Assembly (NCBI GenBank): GCA_013388515.1
Contig: JACAFC010000056.1
Coordinates: forward strand, 1 to 58,493
From: Ignavibacteriaceae bacterium
GTDB taxonomy: Bacteria; Bacteroidota; Ignavibacteria; Ignavibacteriales; Ignavibacteriaceae
DNA length: 58,493 nt
Direction of reading: 5' to 3'
A model generated the notes under the pieces. The model made no database searches. It was given only the letters and a program-made list of their open reading frames with translations, and was not told the origin of the DNA. Position 1 is the first letter of the stretch. Each line of letters opens with the position of its first letter. This document shows, one piece after another, positions 33,180 to 43,436 of this stretch. A program made the position numbers and the translations under genes.

Positions 33180-33873
33180 AAAATTAATTAAAAGTGAGTC
33201 CAATTTATTGGCTTTGATAAATCAAAGCCTTACTACCAGAAGCAAAATCCTCATTACATATTTCAACCAGCATTGTTTTAACATTTACAATTCAAATAAT
33301 GAATATAAAGGACTAATTGATAGTCGTTTTACAGTCTTCCTTGATGGGATTGGCATTTATACAGTCTTAAAATTATTTGGATACAGAGATACACAGCGGT
33401 TTAATGCAACTGATCTGAATTATAAAATATTTAAGGTTTTTACGGTTTCTCAAACAAAACTATTTTTAGTAGGCGGTAGATTTGGGTCTGAATTGATAAA
33501 CAACCAAAAGCTTGAAAAGAAACTAAATATAGTTGGATACCAACCTGGCTATTTAGATGAAAAGGATATTCCTGCATTGATTGATACAATTAAGCATGCG
33601 TCTCCCGATGTTATAGTACTTGCAGCGGGAGTGCCAAATCAAGAAATTCTAGCTTCCAAATTATCCGATCATCTTAAATTTTTATTTTTATGCGTCGGGG
33701 GATTTCTTGAATTTTATTTTGGAACTAAAAAAAGGGCGCCTCAAATTTTGAGGACTTTTGGATTAGAATGGTTGTATAGATTAGTCCAAGAACCAAATAG
33801 ACTTTGGCGGCGTTACATTTTTGGAATTCCAACCTTTTGTTTAAATGTTTTTCGAAAAAAAACTAAAGGATAA
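33148..33873 (+). CDS. WecG/TagA/CpsF-family glycosyltransferase (GT26)
   Basis: 241 residues from ATG 33148, the start that limits overlap with the upstream gene to 32 nt; an ATG at 33115 would give 252. Family blocks: FTVFLDGIGIYTVLKLFGY, KLFLVGGRFGSEL, NIVGYQPGYLDE, DVIVLAAGVPNQEI, FLCVGGFLEFYFGTKKRAPQ, GLEWLYRLVQEPNRLWRRY. Members transfer ManNAcA, ManNAc or similar sugars to undecaprenyl-linked acceptors. It closes the glycan cluster; no initiating phospho-sugar transferase, polymerase or ligase is visible here. Confidence 0.88.
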   Translation: MIRSSQLTLFEKLIKSESNLLALINQSLTTRSKILITYFNQHCFNIYNSNNEYKGLIDSRFTVFLDGIGIYTVLKLFGYRDTQRFNATDLNYKIFKVFTVSQTKLFLVGGRFGSELINNQKLEKKLNIVGYQPGYLDEKDIPALIDTIKHASPDVIVLAAGVPNQEILASKLSDHLKFLFLCVGGFLEFYFGTKKRAPQILRTFGLEWLYRLVQEPNRLWRRYIFGIPTFCLNVFRKKTKG

Positions 33874-34010
33874 AAACCTAAATTTGGTTATTTTCAATTA
33901 CTATCTGAAAAGTTTATGTGATTTTTCCTTCAGCTTTATTATTTCTTAACAATCAATTTGTAGAAAGTTGATAAAAAAAAGACAATATTAACAAAACTAC
34001 TGGGGATTTC

Positions 34011-37000
34011 ATGAGAAGTCTAACGTTATTTTTTGTTACTGTAGTATTCTTTTTGAATAATATTACTGCGCAAATAAATGTGAACGATTACTTGGTTACA
34101 TCAAATGGTTTCACATTTAATGTACAATTCCAAAACCAACCATATACTATTAATGGTGAGAATAGAAATGTTATAAATTTCCAGAACTCTATCGATGAAA
34201 GTGCTCCAGGTTCACCAATACTTCCAAGCAAAACAATTTTTATAGCAATACCGCCGTTTAGTAAAATTAAATTGCATTTTCAAAATGAAAAATTAAATCT
34301 GATCAAAAATGTATTTCTTAAGGGCAATCCGGTAGTTAAGCTGCAAACGGATTCCAGTATAACTTATATGGATACTGAAATTCAAACAGCTTATTTGAGT
34401 AAAACAACTTATCCTGAACCAAGATTTAAAATTGAGGGCTATAGCTGGGTTGGGGATTATTACTGTGCCATCATAAAAATTTTTACTCATCAGTACGATT
34501 GGTCTCATCGGAATGTTTTCGAGCTTCTCGAAGCACAAATAAATGTTGAAGTGTTTGATAAAAAACCTTACCGATTAAACAATTCTCCTATATCGGATTA
34601 TAATAAAGCACTATCTAAATTAATTATTAATTATCAGCATGCACAAGATTTCAGGTCATTTCGTGTGTTTAAAGAACAAAATGATTTTTCCAAAGATTGG
34701 ATTGACTACTCAAAAGAATATGTAAAGCTTGCAGTTCCTGCTGATGGTATTTATAGAATAACTTATGAGGATTTGCAGCAGTACGGACTAAACACACAAA
34801 TAATCAATCCTAATACAATAAAAATATTTTTAAAAGGTGAGGAACTTCCTCTCTATATATCTGGTGAATCTGATAATTCATTTGATCAAAATGACTTTAT
34901 TGAATTCTGGTGCAAGAAAAACTATGGCAGCACAGAGTACCGTAAACTTGTGGGGCAAGGTGAAGATTACTTACCCTTCCTAGATATTTATTCAGATACG
35001 TCTATAATATGGCTAACATGGGATGGAGAAAATGGCAGCAGGATCTCTGAAGTTAATCAATTCATTTCGGGGCTCAATGATTCAATAACTTCTCATCTTG
35101 TAAAATTGCATCTTGAAAAAGATGCACTTTTCTGGTATTACGGTTTTGAAATTCCAAGAATTCAATTACCATTTTGGCACGAGAATAAAACTTGGATATG
35201 GCTTCAGGTAACCAATAGTGGAACCACATCTTTTCCATTTGGAGCAAGTTCAATTGTTCCAAATACTAACGTAACTACACTATCAAGATTAAACAGCTGG
35301 TATTCTGATGGGGTTGTATACAATGCACATAAGTATGGGGCTAGATTAAATTCCACACAAATACAGGACTCGGTGGTATTTAGTTTTGAAACAATTGCAA
35401 ATTTAAAAGCCGAATTTAATTCTAATGACTTAATAGACGGGACTAAAAATTATCGAATAGCAGGAATGCAAAATGAAGCGGGTAAATCGCACAAAGCCGT
35501 AGTCGATTGGGTTGATATTGAATATTTTCAGCATACAGTTGCTCAAAATGATTCGCTGCTGATTACTATACCGGATTCTGTCTTATCGGCAGTTAGGGTA
35601 GTCAAAATTAGTTCTGTAGCTGCGGACAGCGCTTCCTTGATCATCTACAAAATTGGCGGACATGCACAAAAAATCAATTCTTTTCAACTAAACGAAAATA
35701 CTGTAACCTTTACGGATACCATTAGCGGTGGCGATCAGTATTTTATTGTTAAAAATACATTTATTAAAAAACCAAGTTTTTTATACAAGAAGAAATTCTT
35801 AAATCTAAGAAGTATTGATAAGCAGGCAGACTATATTTTAATTTCAAATTATGGGCTGTCAATTGGTGCAGATCAATATGCTAGTTTTATAGAAAATAGT
35901 TACAACTTGAATGTTGAGAAAGTTTTTGTGCAAGATTTATATGACGAGTTTAGTTTTGGTTACTTGAGACCTGAATCTATTAAAGAGTTTTTGATATTTG
36001 CCTACGACCATTGGCAGTTTCCTAAACCCTCGTACCTTTTGCTGCTGGGAGATTGTACTTACGACTACAAAAATTTATTTACGAATGTTCCAAATCCCCG
36101 AAAAGAAATTTTAGTTCCTTCATTTGGAAATCCTGTGAGCGATTCTTGGTACACAATGTGGGATACAACTAATTTAAATATTCAGCAAATGTTTGTTGGC
36201 AGAATACCTGCAAACTCAAACGAAGAAGTTTTAAGATATTTGGACAAACACAGCAAGTATATCTTTAGAAATTATGATGACTGGAATAAAAAGTTTTTGT
36301 TATTTAGTGGAGGTTACCCAACAAATCTTTCACAAATGGAACAAATAAAGCAAACTAATGAAAAAGTATTTACCCAAATTATTCAACCACCACCAATAGG
36401 TGGAAGAGCTATGCATTTCTATAAAACCAACAATCCAGCTACTAATCTTGGTCCGTATTCCGCTGAGCAAATTCGTGAAGCGCTAAATAATGGAGGACTG
36501 TTTATTTCTTATGTTGGGCATAGTGGTACTAGAACTTGGGATAACGGCATAACCGAACCTTCCGATATTAAAAATGCTTATGATGATAGATATCCAATAG
36601 TTACAGATAATGGCTGTTCAACAGGAAAGTTTGCTGAACCCGATATAGATTCTTTCGGTGAACTTTTTGTAGTTCAAGATGCAAAAGGTCAAGCTATCAA
36701 CTATTTGGGTAACTCGAGTTTGGGATACACCTCTACCGGTTTTAGAATGCCGGAATTATTCTATAAACGACTTATGGTTGATTCAGCGGAATGTATAGGA
36801 GAGGCACATTTTTTAGCAAAGATGGATAATTTTATACAATCTGGAATAAATGATGTTAACAAATTGTACAATTATTGCAGCGTTTTATTTGGAGATCCAT
36901 TAATCAAGGTATCAACACCCGAAAAACCGAATTTCGTATTAGGCAACAACGCAATTACAATTTTAAATGAATTCATTACTAACAATTCGGATTCACTAGA

Positions 37001-39407
37001 ACTGAAATTAATTATTAATAATTGGGGAAAAGTAATTAATGATTCTCTTGCGGTTGAGTTAGTAACTTCCTTACCTGATTCAATTATTTTTTCAAACCGG
37101 TTAATGATTAATTCACCTTTTTATTCGGATACGCTTGAAATTAAAATACCATTGAAAGGATATACTGGAGAGCATACTTTATCCATGCAGTTGGATCCAG
37201 ATAATTCTATTGATGAAATTTATGAGACTGATAATTCGGCTGAAATAAAATTTATTGTTTACTCCACAAAAATAAGACCTATAGAAGTTGAAACATTTTA
37301 TAATTCTACTAGGAATTCGCTTACAGTACTAAATCCAACAAATCATTCTGCTGAACAGGGCAGTCAACTTGAATTTGCCGTTGCATCAAAAAATGATTTT
37401 TCAAACCAAACTTTGTTTCTTAAGGATTTTGATTCTCTAAAAACAACATTACCAATAACTAATCTTCAACCAAGAACACGATATTATTGGCGTGCCAAAT
37501 TAAAGAATGGCGCAGAGGATTGGAGTCCAACAGTTTCATTTTTTAATACTGAAAGCCCAAACAACTACAGTTGGTTTATGGGAAGTTCTTTTAATCTTAA
37601 CGATATTAAACTTAATAAAGTTGAATTTGATTCAGTAATGAATGGCTGGAGACTGAAGAAAGGCAATAACAATCTTAAAATTGGTTCTGCTGGTTTTAGT
37701 GACGGCAAATATGCTTCTATTCAATATAACTTTTTAGAGTATGTTTCGAATACTTTCTTTAGAGGTTTTGCTACTGCACTTATTGATAGCTTCGATTTGC
37801 ATCCTTATAATTTAAGAACCTTTGAATATCCGGTTACTCCTTCAAGAGACAGCTTAATTTCATATTTAAACTCTTTGGAAACGGGATCCATTCTCGCTGT
37901 CGCTGCAACCGATGAGGTTTCCGAATTTTTTAACGGAGCTGTCGGCGATAGTCTCAAAAGAAAATTGCGAGGATTCGGAAGTGTGTATGTTGATAGTATA
38001 AGGTGGCGAGATTCTTGGGCGTTGATAGGTATCAAAGGAGCTGCAAAAGGAACTGTTCCTGAAGTTTTCAGTAAAAGCCTCACAGGCCCGGCGATAATTG
38101 ATACTTTTAAGTTTGTTCAATTTTCGAACGGACAAATTGAATTCCCAGTGTGTAGAAATTCGATTAAATGGTTAAATGTTTTTAAAAAAGATTCAATCCC
38201 CAATGGGGCTGCAATTAATTACTTCCCGTTGGGGCATACAGAAACAGGCAATATAGATACTTTATCTTCACTTACATTTGAAGCGGATGAAGCGTCGATT
38301 AGTAATATTGATAGCCGAATCTACAAACAAATATCAATCATGGCTGAACTAAAAGCGAATGATGCCTCAGAATCCCCTCAAATAAATGAAGTAGCAGTTA
38401 ATTATAATTCACCAGCAGAATTGGGAATTAACTATCAAGTTGTATCTTTAGATGATGATTCTATCAACCAGGGTGATAATGCAGAACTGCACTACTATTT
38501 ATACAATGTTGGAAAATCTGCAGCTGATAGTTTTAAAGTTATGGTTGAGGTTATAAAAAATGATAACTCAAAAGAAAAAATTTATGAAAGTGAAATTTTA
38601 TCAATAGGGGGTGGACAAAGACAATTATTCAACCTTACATATAATACTTCAAATTGCACTGGTAATTGCGCATTCTATATTACAATTGATTCTGAGAATA
38701 GAATTAATGAGTTATTTGAGGATAATAATATTTACTCAATTCCATTTTTTGTAAAAGCAGATACCACTAAGCCTGTGCTGACTGTTCTATTTAACGGAAG
38801 CGAAATTATGGACGGAGATTATGTCGAAGCTAAACCAACTATAAAAATGGAACTAAGCGACCAATCGAACCTGCCAATTGCAGATACCAGCTCCATATCT
38901 ATTTTCCTAAATAATATTCCAGTTTACTTTGCTCAAAACTCAAATATTCTCACTTTTCAAATAAACACCAGCAACCCAAAACTTGTGGTAGAGTATAAAC
39001 CAACTCTACAAGAAGGTGAAAATAATTTAAAGGTTTTGGCAAATGATGGTTATGGAAATCAGTTTGATTCGTTGGGATTTCAAAAAAGATTTTTAGTCTC
39101 GAATGAAGCTAAACTTCTTTATACATATAATTATCCAAATCCTGCTAATGCGCATACATATTTTACATTTCGGTTAACTCAAATCCCCGAGCAAATAAAA
39201 ATTATGATATATACCGTATCAGGCAGGTTGGTTAAGGAGATAATAAAAAAAGGTACAGAATTAACAACCGATTTCAATAAAATTTTTTGGGATACAAGAG
39301 ATGAGGATGGCGATTTATTAGGCAATGGAACTTATTTGTACAAGGTAATCATGAGTGATGGAAATAAAACCGAAACAACTACCCAAAAATTGGCTATTGT
39401 TCGTTAA
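34011..39407 (+). CDS. Giant C25 (gingipain-like) secreted peptidase with ILEI-like and T9SS-type C-terminal domains
   Basis: 1798 residues with a signal peptide ending ITAQ. A gingipain-type propeptide region (~25-230; PGSPILPSKTIFIAIPPFSKIKL). C25 catalytic domain ~600-960 with His837 in SYVGHSG and Cys869 in DNGCSTGKFA. A CARDB-like Ig domain (~980-1090), an Fn3-like domain (~1105-1180), an ILEI/FAM3-like domain (~1244-1350; RGFATALIDSFD...SGS-type core ending RWRDSWALIGIKG), a second CARDB-like domain (~1475-1580) and an FlgD-like sorting domain (~1700-1798; YNYPNPANAHTYF, LGNGTYLYKV). The end domain suggests export by a type IX system. PorU sortase is related, but usually lacks such a C-terminus. 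Confidence 0.9.
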   Translation: MRSLTLFFVTVVFFLNNITAQINVNDYLVTSNGFTFNVQFQNQPYTINGENRNVINFQNSIDESAPGSPILPSKTIFIAIPPFSKIKLHFQNEKLNLIKNVFLKGNPVVKLQTDSSITYMDTEIQTAYLSKTTYPEPRFKIEGYSWVGDYYCAIIKIFTHQYDWSHRNVFELLEAQINVEVFDKKPYRLNNSPISDYNKALSKLIINYQHAQDFRSFRVFKEQNDFSKDWIDYSKEYVKLAVPADGIYRITYEDLQQYGLNTQIINPNTIKIFLKGEELPLYISGESDNSFDQNDFIEFWCKKNYGSTEYRKLVGQGEDYLPFLDIYSDTSIIWLTWDGENGSRISEVNQFISGLNDSITSHLVKLHLEKDALFWYYGFEIPRIQLPFWHENKTWIWLQVTNSGTTSFPFGASSIVPNTNVTTLSRLNSWYSDGVVYNAHKYGARLNSTQIQDSVVFSFETIANLKAEFNSNDLIDGTKNYRIAGMQNEAGKSHKAVVDWVDIEYFQHTVAQNDSLLITIPDSVLSAVRVVKISSVAADSASLIIYKIGGHAQKINSFQLNENTVTFTDTISGGDQYFIVKNTFIKKPSFLYKKKFLNLRSIDKQADYILISNYGLSIGADQYASFIENSYNLNVEKVFVQDLYDEFSFGYLRPESIKEFLIFAYDHWQFPKPSYLLLLGDCTYDYKNLFTNVPNPRKEILVPSFGNPVSDSWYTMWDTTNLNIQQMFVGRIPANSNEEVLRYLDKHSKYIFRNYDDWNKKFLLFSGGYPTNLSQMEQIKQTNEKVFTQIIQPPPIGGRAMHFYKTNNPATNLGPYSAEQIREALNNGGLFISYVGHSGTRTWDNGITEPSDIKNAYDDRYPIVTDNGCSTGKFAEPDIDSFGELFVVQDAKGQAINYLGNSSLGYTSTGFRMPELFYKRLMVDSAECIGEAHFLAKMDNFIQSGINDVNKLYNYCSVLFGDPLIKVSTPEKPNFVLGNNAITILNEFITNNSDSLELKLIINNWGKVINDSLAVELVTSLPDSIIFSNRLMINSPFYSDTLEIKIPLKGYTGEHTLSMQLDPDNSIDEIYETDNSAEIKFIVYSTKIRPIEVETFYNSTRNSLTVLNPTNHSAEQGSQLEFAVASKNDFSNQTLFLKDFDSLKTTLPITNLQPRTRYYWRAKLKNGAEDWSPTVSFFNTESPNNYSWFMGSSFNLNDIKLNKVEFDSVMNGWRLKKGNNNLKIGSAGFSDGKYASIQYNFLEYVSNTFFRGFATALIDSFDLHPYNLRTFEYPVTPSRDSLISYLNSLETGSILAVAATDEVSEFFNGAVGDSLKRKLRGFGSVYVDSIRWRDSWALIGIKGAAKGTVPEVFSKSLTGPAIIDTFKFVQFSNGQIEFPVCRNSIKWLNVFKKDSIPNGAAINYFPLGHTETGNIDTLSSLTFEADEASISNIDSRIYKQISIMAELKANDASESPQINEVAVNYNSPAELGINYQVVSLDDDSINQGDNAELHYYLYNVGKSAADSFKVMVEVIKNDNSKEKIYESEILSIGGGQRQLFNLTYNTSNCTGNCAFYITIDSENRINELFEDNNIYSIPFFVKADTTKPVLTVLFNGSEIMDGDYVEAKPTIKMELSDQSNLPIADTSSISIFLNNIPVYFAQNSNILTFQINTSNPKLVVEYKPTLQEGENNLKVLANDGYGNQFDSLGFQKRFLVSNEAKLLYTYNYPNPANAHTYFTFRLTQIPEQIKIMIYTVSGRLVKEIIKKGTELTTDFNKIFWDTRDEDGDLLGNGTYLYKVIMSDGNKTETTTQKLAIVR

Positions 39408-39547
39408 TAAGCATTATTAGTCTATGAGATTTTTTCAAACTTGGAACACAAATAATTGCTCATACATTTTTTATGAATCTATTGAGCAAATCATTTTTTC
39501 CTCTTATGTTATAATTAAAAAAAAATCATTCTAAATACAGGTGAAGT

Positions 39548-40891
39548 ATGAAAAAACTATTTTTTTTAAGTGTGATTTTTGTCTTTTCCACAATTGGTTA
39601 TTCTCAATTTGGAGGTTTTCCAAAAGATAATACAGGGCAGCTATCTGGCGGTATGGGATTAAATTGGATTGATGGAGAGTTTTTTTACTCAATAAATTTT
39701 AATCCGGAGATCGCATTTTCAAACTTTGGTGTTGGGCTGGATTTAAAGTTGGATATTGATTCCAAGGGAAATCTTAGAAAAGAGAATTTTAATGAATTCT
39801 CGGATTATCTGAGTCTTATCAGATATGTTCGATATGGCTTGAAGCACGATCCGGTTTTTATTAAGCTGGGTGCATTGGATTATTATACTCTTGGTCATGG
39901 AAGTATAATGTACTTGTATAACAATAGCCCTACTTATGATGTAAGAAAGATTGGGTTAGTGTTTGATGTAGACTTTGGTCCTTTTGGATTTGAGTCCATT
40001 TACAGCAAGTTTGCAGAAGCAGGTGTCGCTGGACTTCGCGGCTATGTAAGACCACTCCAGTTTTCTGAGGCAAGGGATATTCCTATTCTTGGTAACCTTG
40101 AAGTTGGGTTCAGTTATGCCGGCGACTTCCATGAAAATGCGGGAGTCACTAATGCATTGTATGACAAAGTAAATAGAAAATTAAAAGTTGATAAAGACGA
40201 AGGCGCAATCAGCATTTTTGGGGTGGATGTTGGTTTGCCTATTATCCAAGGATCAATGGCGAATTTGACACTTTATGCAGATTATGCAAAAATATCCGGT
40301 TTCGGTGGTGGTACAGCAACCGGTGCAATTTTTAATTTTAATACTTTTGGATTATTGTCTGGCTCAGTTAAGCTTGAACGAAGATTTAATGGAGATGGGT
40401 ATATTCCTGCATATTTCAATTCACTCTATGAGGTAGAGAGGTTTAAAGTTGATACTGTTTCAGGTTCTTTTGTCAGTAAAGTGCAACTACTTTCGGATTC
40501 CACCAGTGTAGGCAATGGATATTATGGAGAACTTGGTATTAATGTTCTTGGGCTGTTTAATATTTTAGGAAGCTATCAAAGGTTGGATAAATTTCCCACA
40601 AGTGGAATTTTGCATGTGGGTGCCGAAATTGCCCCAGAAAGTTTTCCTTTCCTGGCACGAGTTGGTTATGATAAGGTAAATATAATTGATGAGAAGGATT
40701 TGTTCGAGCTCGATAACAGATCTTATTTGTTTTTTGAACTTGGATACAAACCATATCCATTCATGATAGTGTCGATGTTGTACAATTGGACGTTCGCTCC
40801 GATAAGAGATAAAGATGACAAAGTGGTTGATTTTAAACCGCAGAAAAGAATTGAGCCAAGAGTTTATTTTGTTTATCCATTTACTCTCTGA
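39548..40891 (+). CDS. Outer-membrane beta-barrel protein, unknown
   Basis: 447 residues with a signal peptide (MKKLFFLSVIFVFSTIGYSQ), then GGMGLNWIDGEFFYSINFNPEIAFSNFGVGLDLKL and long runs of alternating polar/hydrophobic strands ending in RVYFVYPFTL, a typical barrel C-terminus. AGGTG lies a few bases before ATG. No known substrate motif. It follows the C25 peptidase gene by 140 bp; a functional link is possible but not shown. Confidence 0.75.
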   Translation: MKKLFFLSVIFVFSTIGYSQFGGFPKDNTGQLSGGMGLNWIDGEFFYSINFNPEIAFSNFGVGLDLKLDIDSKGNLRKENFNEFSDYLSLIRYVRYGLKHDPVFIKLGALDYYTLGHGSIMYLYNNSPTYDVRKIGLVFDVDFGPFGFESIYSKFAEAGVAGLRGYVRPLQFSEARDIPILGNLEVGFSYAGDFHENAGVTNALYDKVNRKLKVDKDEGAISIFGVDVGLPIIQGSMANLTLYADYAKISGFGGGTATGAIFNFNTFGLLSGSVKLERRFNGDGYIPAYFNSLYEVERFKVDTVSGSFVSKVQLLSDSTSVGNGYYGELGINVLGLFNILGSYQRLDKFPTSGILHVGAEIAPESFPFLARVGYDKVNIIDEKDLFELDNRSYLFFELGYKPYPFMIVSMLYNWTFAPIRDKDDKVVDFKPQKRIEPRVYFVYPFTL

Positions 40892-40896
40892 AAAAA

Positions 40897-41538
40897 TTAA
40901 ATATTAGACTCTATAAATATTCTAAGTTCTTCAACTGAGTGAAAATGAAAATCACTTTTAAGTTGAAGAACTTTTTCTTTTGCATAACTATCCCAAAGTA
41001 CTGAGGCAATTTTTACGCCAGCTGCTTTTGCAGCTTTCACATCTGCAGGCGAATCACCTATCATAAGTACTTCATCTTTATCCAAATTGAATTTGTTTAT
41101 AAAAATATCAATGCCCTCTGCAGATGGCTTGTGTATTTTAACATCGTCGCCAGTGATTATTAAATCAAAATAATTTTGAATTTCTAACTTTTCTAAAGTA
41201 ATTAGTGCAGCTTTTCTTCCCTTGCCAGTGTAAATAGATAAAAGAATTTTATTTTCTTTAAGGTATGTGAGGATTTGCTTAATTCCAGGGTATAAATCAG
41301 CCATATGGTGGTTATGGCTGTAATAATCATAATATTCCTTCCTAGCTTGATCATATTTAGAACCACACATTTCCTTTAATATTTGATCTTCTGTGGGGCC
41401 AAATAAACCAATAATTTCATCAGATGAATATTTCCTGCCGATGTATTTTTCTGTGATGTGATTAAATGAAGCGAAAATAAGTTCGTTTGTAGAAGTGAGT
41501 GTTCCGTCAATATCGAATATAATTCCTTTAAATTTCAT
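40897..41538 (-). CDS. HAD-superfamily phosphatase (phosphoglycolate-phosphatase-like)
   Basis: 213 residues with all HAD motifs: I FDIDGTLTSTNE (nucleophile and acid Asp), II SIYTGKGRKA, III/IV KPSAEGI and MIGDSPADVKAAKAAG. The helical cap between motifs I and II is type C1, as in Gph/PpaX phosphatases. Substrate uncertain. It ends 5 bp from the convergent barrel gene and starts 4 bp after the phosphoesterase gene ends, so it probably shares that gene's transcript. Confidence 0.88.
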   Translation of the reverse strand: MKFKGIIFDIDGTLTSTNELIFASFNHITEKYIGRKYSSDEIIGLFGPTEDQILKEMCGSKYDQARKEYYDYYSHNHHMADLYPGIKQILTYLKENKILLSIYTGKGRKAALITLEKLEIQNYFDLIITGDDVKIHKPSAEGIDIFINKFNLDKDEVLMIGDSPADVKAAKAAGVKIASVLWDSYAKEKVLQLKSDFHFHSVEELRIFIESNI

Positions 41539-41542
41539 TTTC

Positions 41543-43372
41543 TTATAACTTAATTTTGAATACGACTATTTTACCATCCATATTTGAAGCTGCGAATACA
41601 TTTGCTTCAATCTGTTTAATAGTGTGAACTCTGGAAACACCCATAAAGAAGAGAGGAATAACTTCATACTTTTTATTAATTAAATATACATTACCATTCT
41701 TGCTGCCAAAAACGATATTGCCCTCCCAATCGATTAGCTGATTTGGCATCGTATCCAAACTAAAGCCGGCTTTTATTTCTTTAATTAGTTTCCCGTCATC
41801 AGCTGATAGGATGTAAAATTTGTCAAGAATGCTTTTTATATATACCTTTTTTTTATCCGAACTTAATCCAACAGATTCCCAAGCGTTAAAATCACTTTTC
41901 CTCCAGGTTGTAGTTCCTATGGAAAGATCTATTGCGGAAATAGATTTATCCGGTGTTGTAACAAATACATTTTTACCATCTGTTACAGGCCAGCAAGCTG
42001 CAGGTGAATAATAAAAATTCTTGTTCTCCGTCCATTTCCAAATTAAGCTGCCGGTGTTTTTGCTGATACAATAAAGGTAGTTATCCCAGCTGCCAAAAAT
42101 TATTTTATCTTGAATTACTAAAGGCAGAGTTTCGATCATCAGAGAAGCAGAATTATTTTCCCAAATGAATTCTAAATTATTAACATCGTAACAATAAATT
42201 TTACCTGTTGCTGATCCTGCAATAATAGCTTTCGTTAGCATTCCATTAAATTCAACTTCACTTGCAATCAATTGGGAAGTAAGTGCATCGTTAAGGCCAA
42301 TTGTTTGAATTATTTCACCATCATTAATACTTAAGGTAAATAAATCTCCTTCAATTGAAGCAACGGCAAGTACGTTATCAATCGCACAAGGACGGCTGAA
42401 TATAGTTCTTCCTAAATTAGTTTGCCAAATTAGATCTCCTTTCAAATTATAACAGAATACATTTCCGTTTGTAGTTGTAGTGATTATACTATTATTATGG
42501 ACGACAAGTGAAGTAGATTGGGTTAGCAGTTGATTATGCCTCCAAAGTAAATCTACATGAGGTGAAAGTGTAAGATCCTCTACTGAATCAACCACCTGCA
42601 CGTGGTTTGGAAAGATAGTGGAAATTGTACCCCATTGTTTAGGAATACTATCAACTATGGCTTCAGATAAGCATAACGAATCTTTATGTACATCAACAAT
42701 TGTATACCCAGAGAATTTAGGACGGCTAAGTGTCGATCTGCCCATAGCAGCAGGTATACCGGAAAAATTCATCAACCTGTTAGAATGACCATGTCCTGTA
42801 AGAATTGCAGCGGTATTATAATTAGCCAGTAAATTAGTTACTTTAAACCAATTATCTACGTCTCCGTCAAGAGGATGATGAACATAAAGGATAATTTTCT
42901 TTTCAATAGAAGTTTCATCCAGCATTTTTTTTAGCCACTCTAAATCCTCAACCGAAATATGCCCTCCGCCGCCACGCCATGGAATTCCGCTATTAATCCC
43001 GATGTGTCTATAATTATTAAGATCAAAAACAAATTTATCATCACCCCAAAGTTCTTTGAACTTAGTACAACCGCTTTCACTCCATTTTGTATCGTGATTT
43101 CCAGGAACAATAAAATATTTTGGTTTAAGATTATCCAATATTTGCTTTGCTAATTCGAGTTCACTATTCCTGCCTTTTTCAGTAACATCTCCAGTAACAA
43201 CCACAAATTTTAGTTCTTCTCTTTTGTTTATATCCTTTACAACCTCGTGCAAATCTAGTTCGGCTCCAGGTGCTCCAACATGCAGATCTGTTATCCAAGC
43301 ATACTTATATCCTTGAGATAAAAGACTAATATGCATGAAGGTTATAAAGGTGAATAAAAATAAATTTTTCAT
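41543..43372 (-). CDS. Secreted calcineurin-like phosphoesterase fused to PQQ-like beta-propeller
   Basis: 609 residues with a signal peptide (HISLLSQ). Residues ~22-230 are a metallophosphoesterase with all metal motifs: ITDLHVG, VTGDVTEKG, PGNHD, YVHHPL, TGHGH. Residues ~280-609 form a PQQ/WD-like propeller of repeated strands (GDLIWQTNLGRTIFSRPCAID, GKIYCYDVNNLEFIWENNS, GNVYLINKKYEV). The propeller may bind substrate or a partner; the substrate is unknown. It probably works in the periplasm or outside. Confidence 0.88.
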   Translation of the reverse strand: MKNLFLFTFITFMHISLLSQGYKYAWITDLHVGAPGAELDLHEVVKDINKREELKFVVVTGDVTEKGRNSELELAKQILDNLKPKYFIVPGNHDTKWSESGCTKFKELWGDDKFVFDLNNYRHIGINSGIPWRGGGGHISVEDLEWLKKMLDETSIEKKIILYVHHPLDGDVDNWFKVTNLLANYNTAAILTGHGHSNRLMNFSGIPAAMGRSTLSRPKFSGYTIVDVHKDSLCLSEAIVDSIPKQWGTISTIFPNHVQVVDSVEDLTLSPHVDLLWRHNQLLTQSTSLVVHNNSIITTTTNGNVFCYNLKGDLIWQTNLGRTIFSRPCAIDNVLAVASIEGDLFTLSINDGEIIQTIGLNDALTSQLIASEVEFNGMLTKAIIAGSATGKIYCYDVNNLEFIWENNSASLMIETLPLVIQDKIIFGSWDNYLYCISKNTGSLIWKWTENKNFYYSPAACWPVTDGKNVFVTTPDKSISAIDLSIGTTTWRKSDFNAWESVGLSSDKKKVYIKSILDKFYILSADDGKLIKEIKAGFSLDTMPNQLIDWEGNIVFGSKNGNVYLINKKYEVIPLFFMGVSRVHTIKQIEANVFAASNMDGKIVVFKIKL

Positions 43373-43436
43373 AATATTTTATCTATTTTAATAAACAAAT
43401 TTAGTAATAATTTCTAATCATATTTTTTAATAAAGA

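Noticed and set aside
34011-39407. The C25 protein as the PorU sortase
   Set aside because: It carries a C-terminal FlgD-like sorting domain and many extra Ig-like modules, and no porV is adjacent, so it looks like a cargo peptidase; PorU cannot be fully excluded.
39438-39463. Sigma-54-like TTGGAACA...TTGC upstream of the barrel gene at 39548
   Set aside because: The GG-to-GC spacing is 13 instead of 10 bases, so it cannot serve as a -24/-12 promoter.
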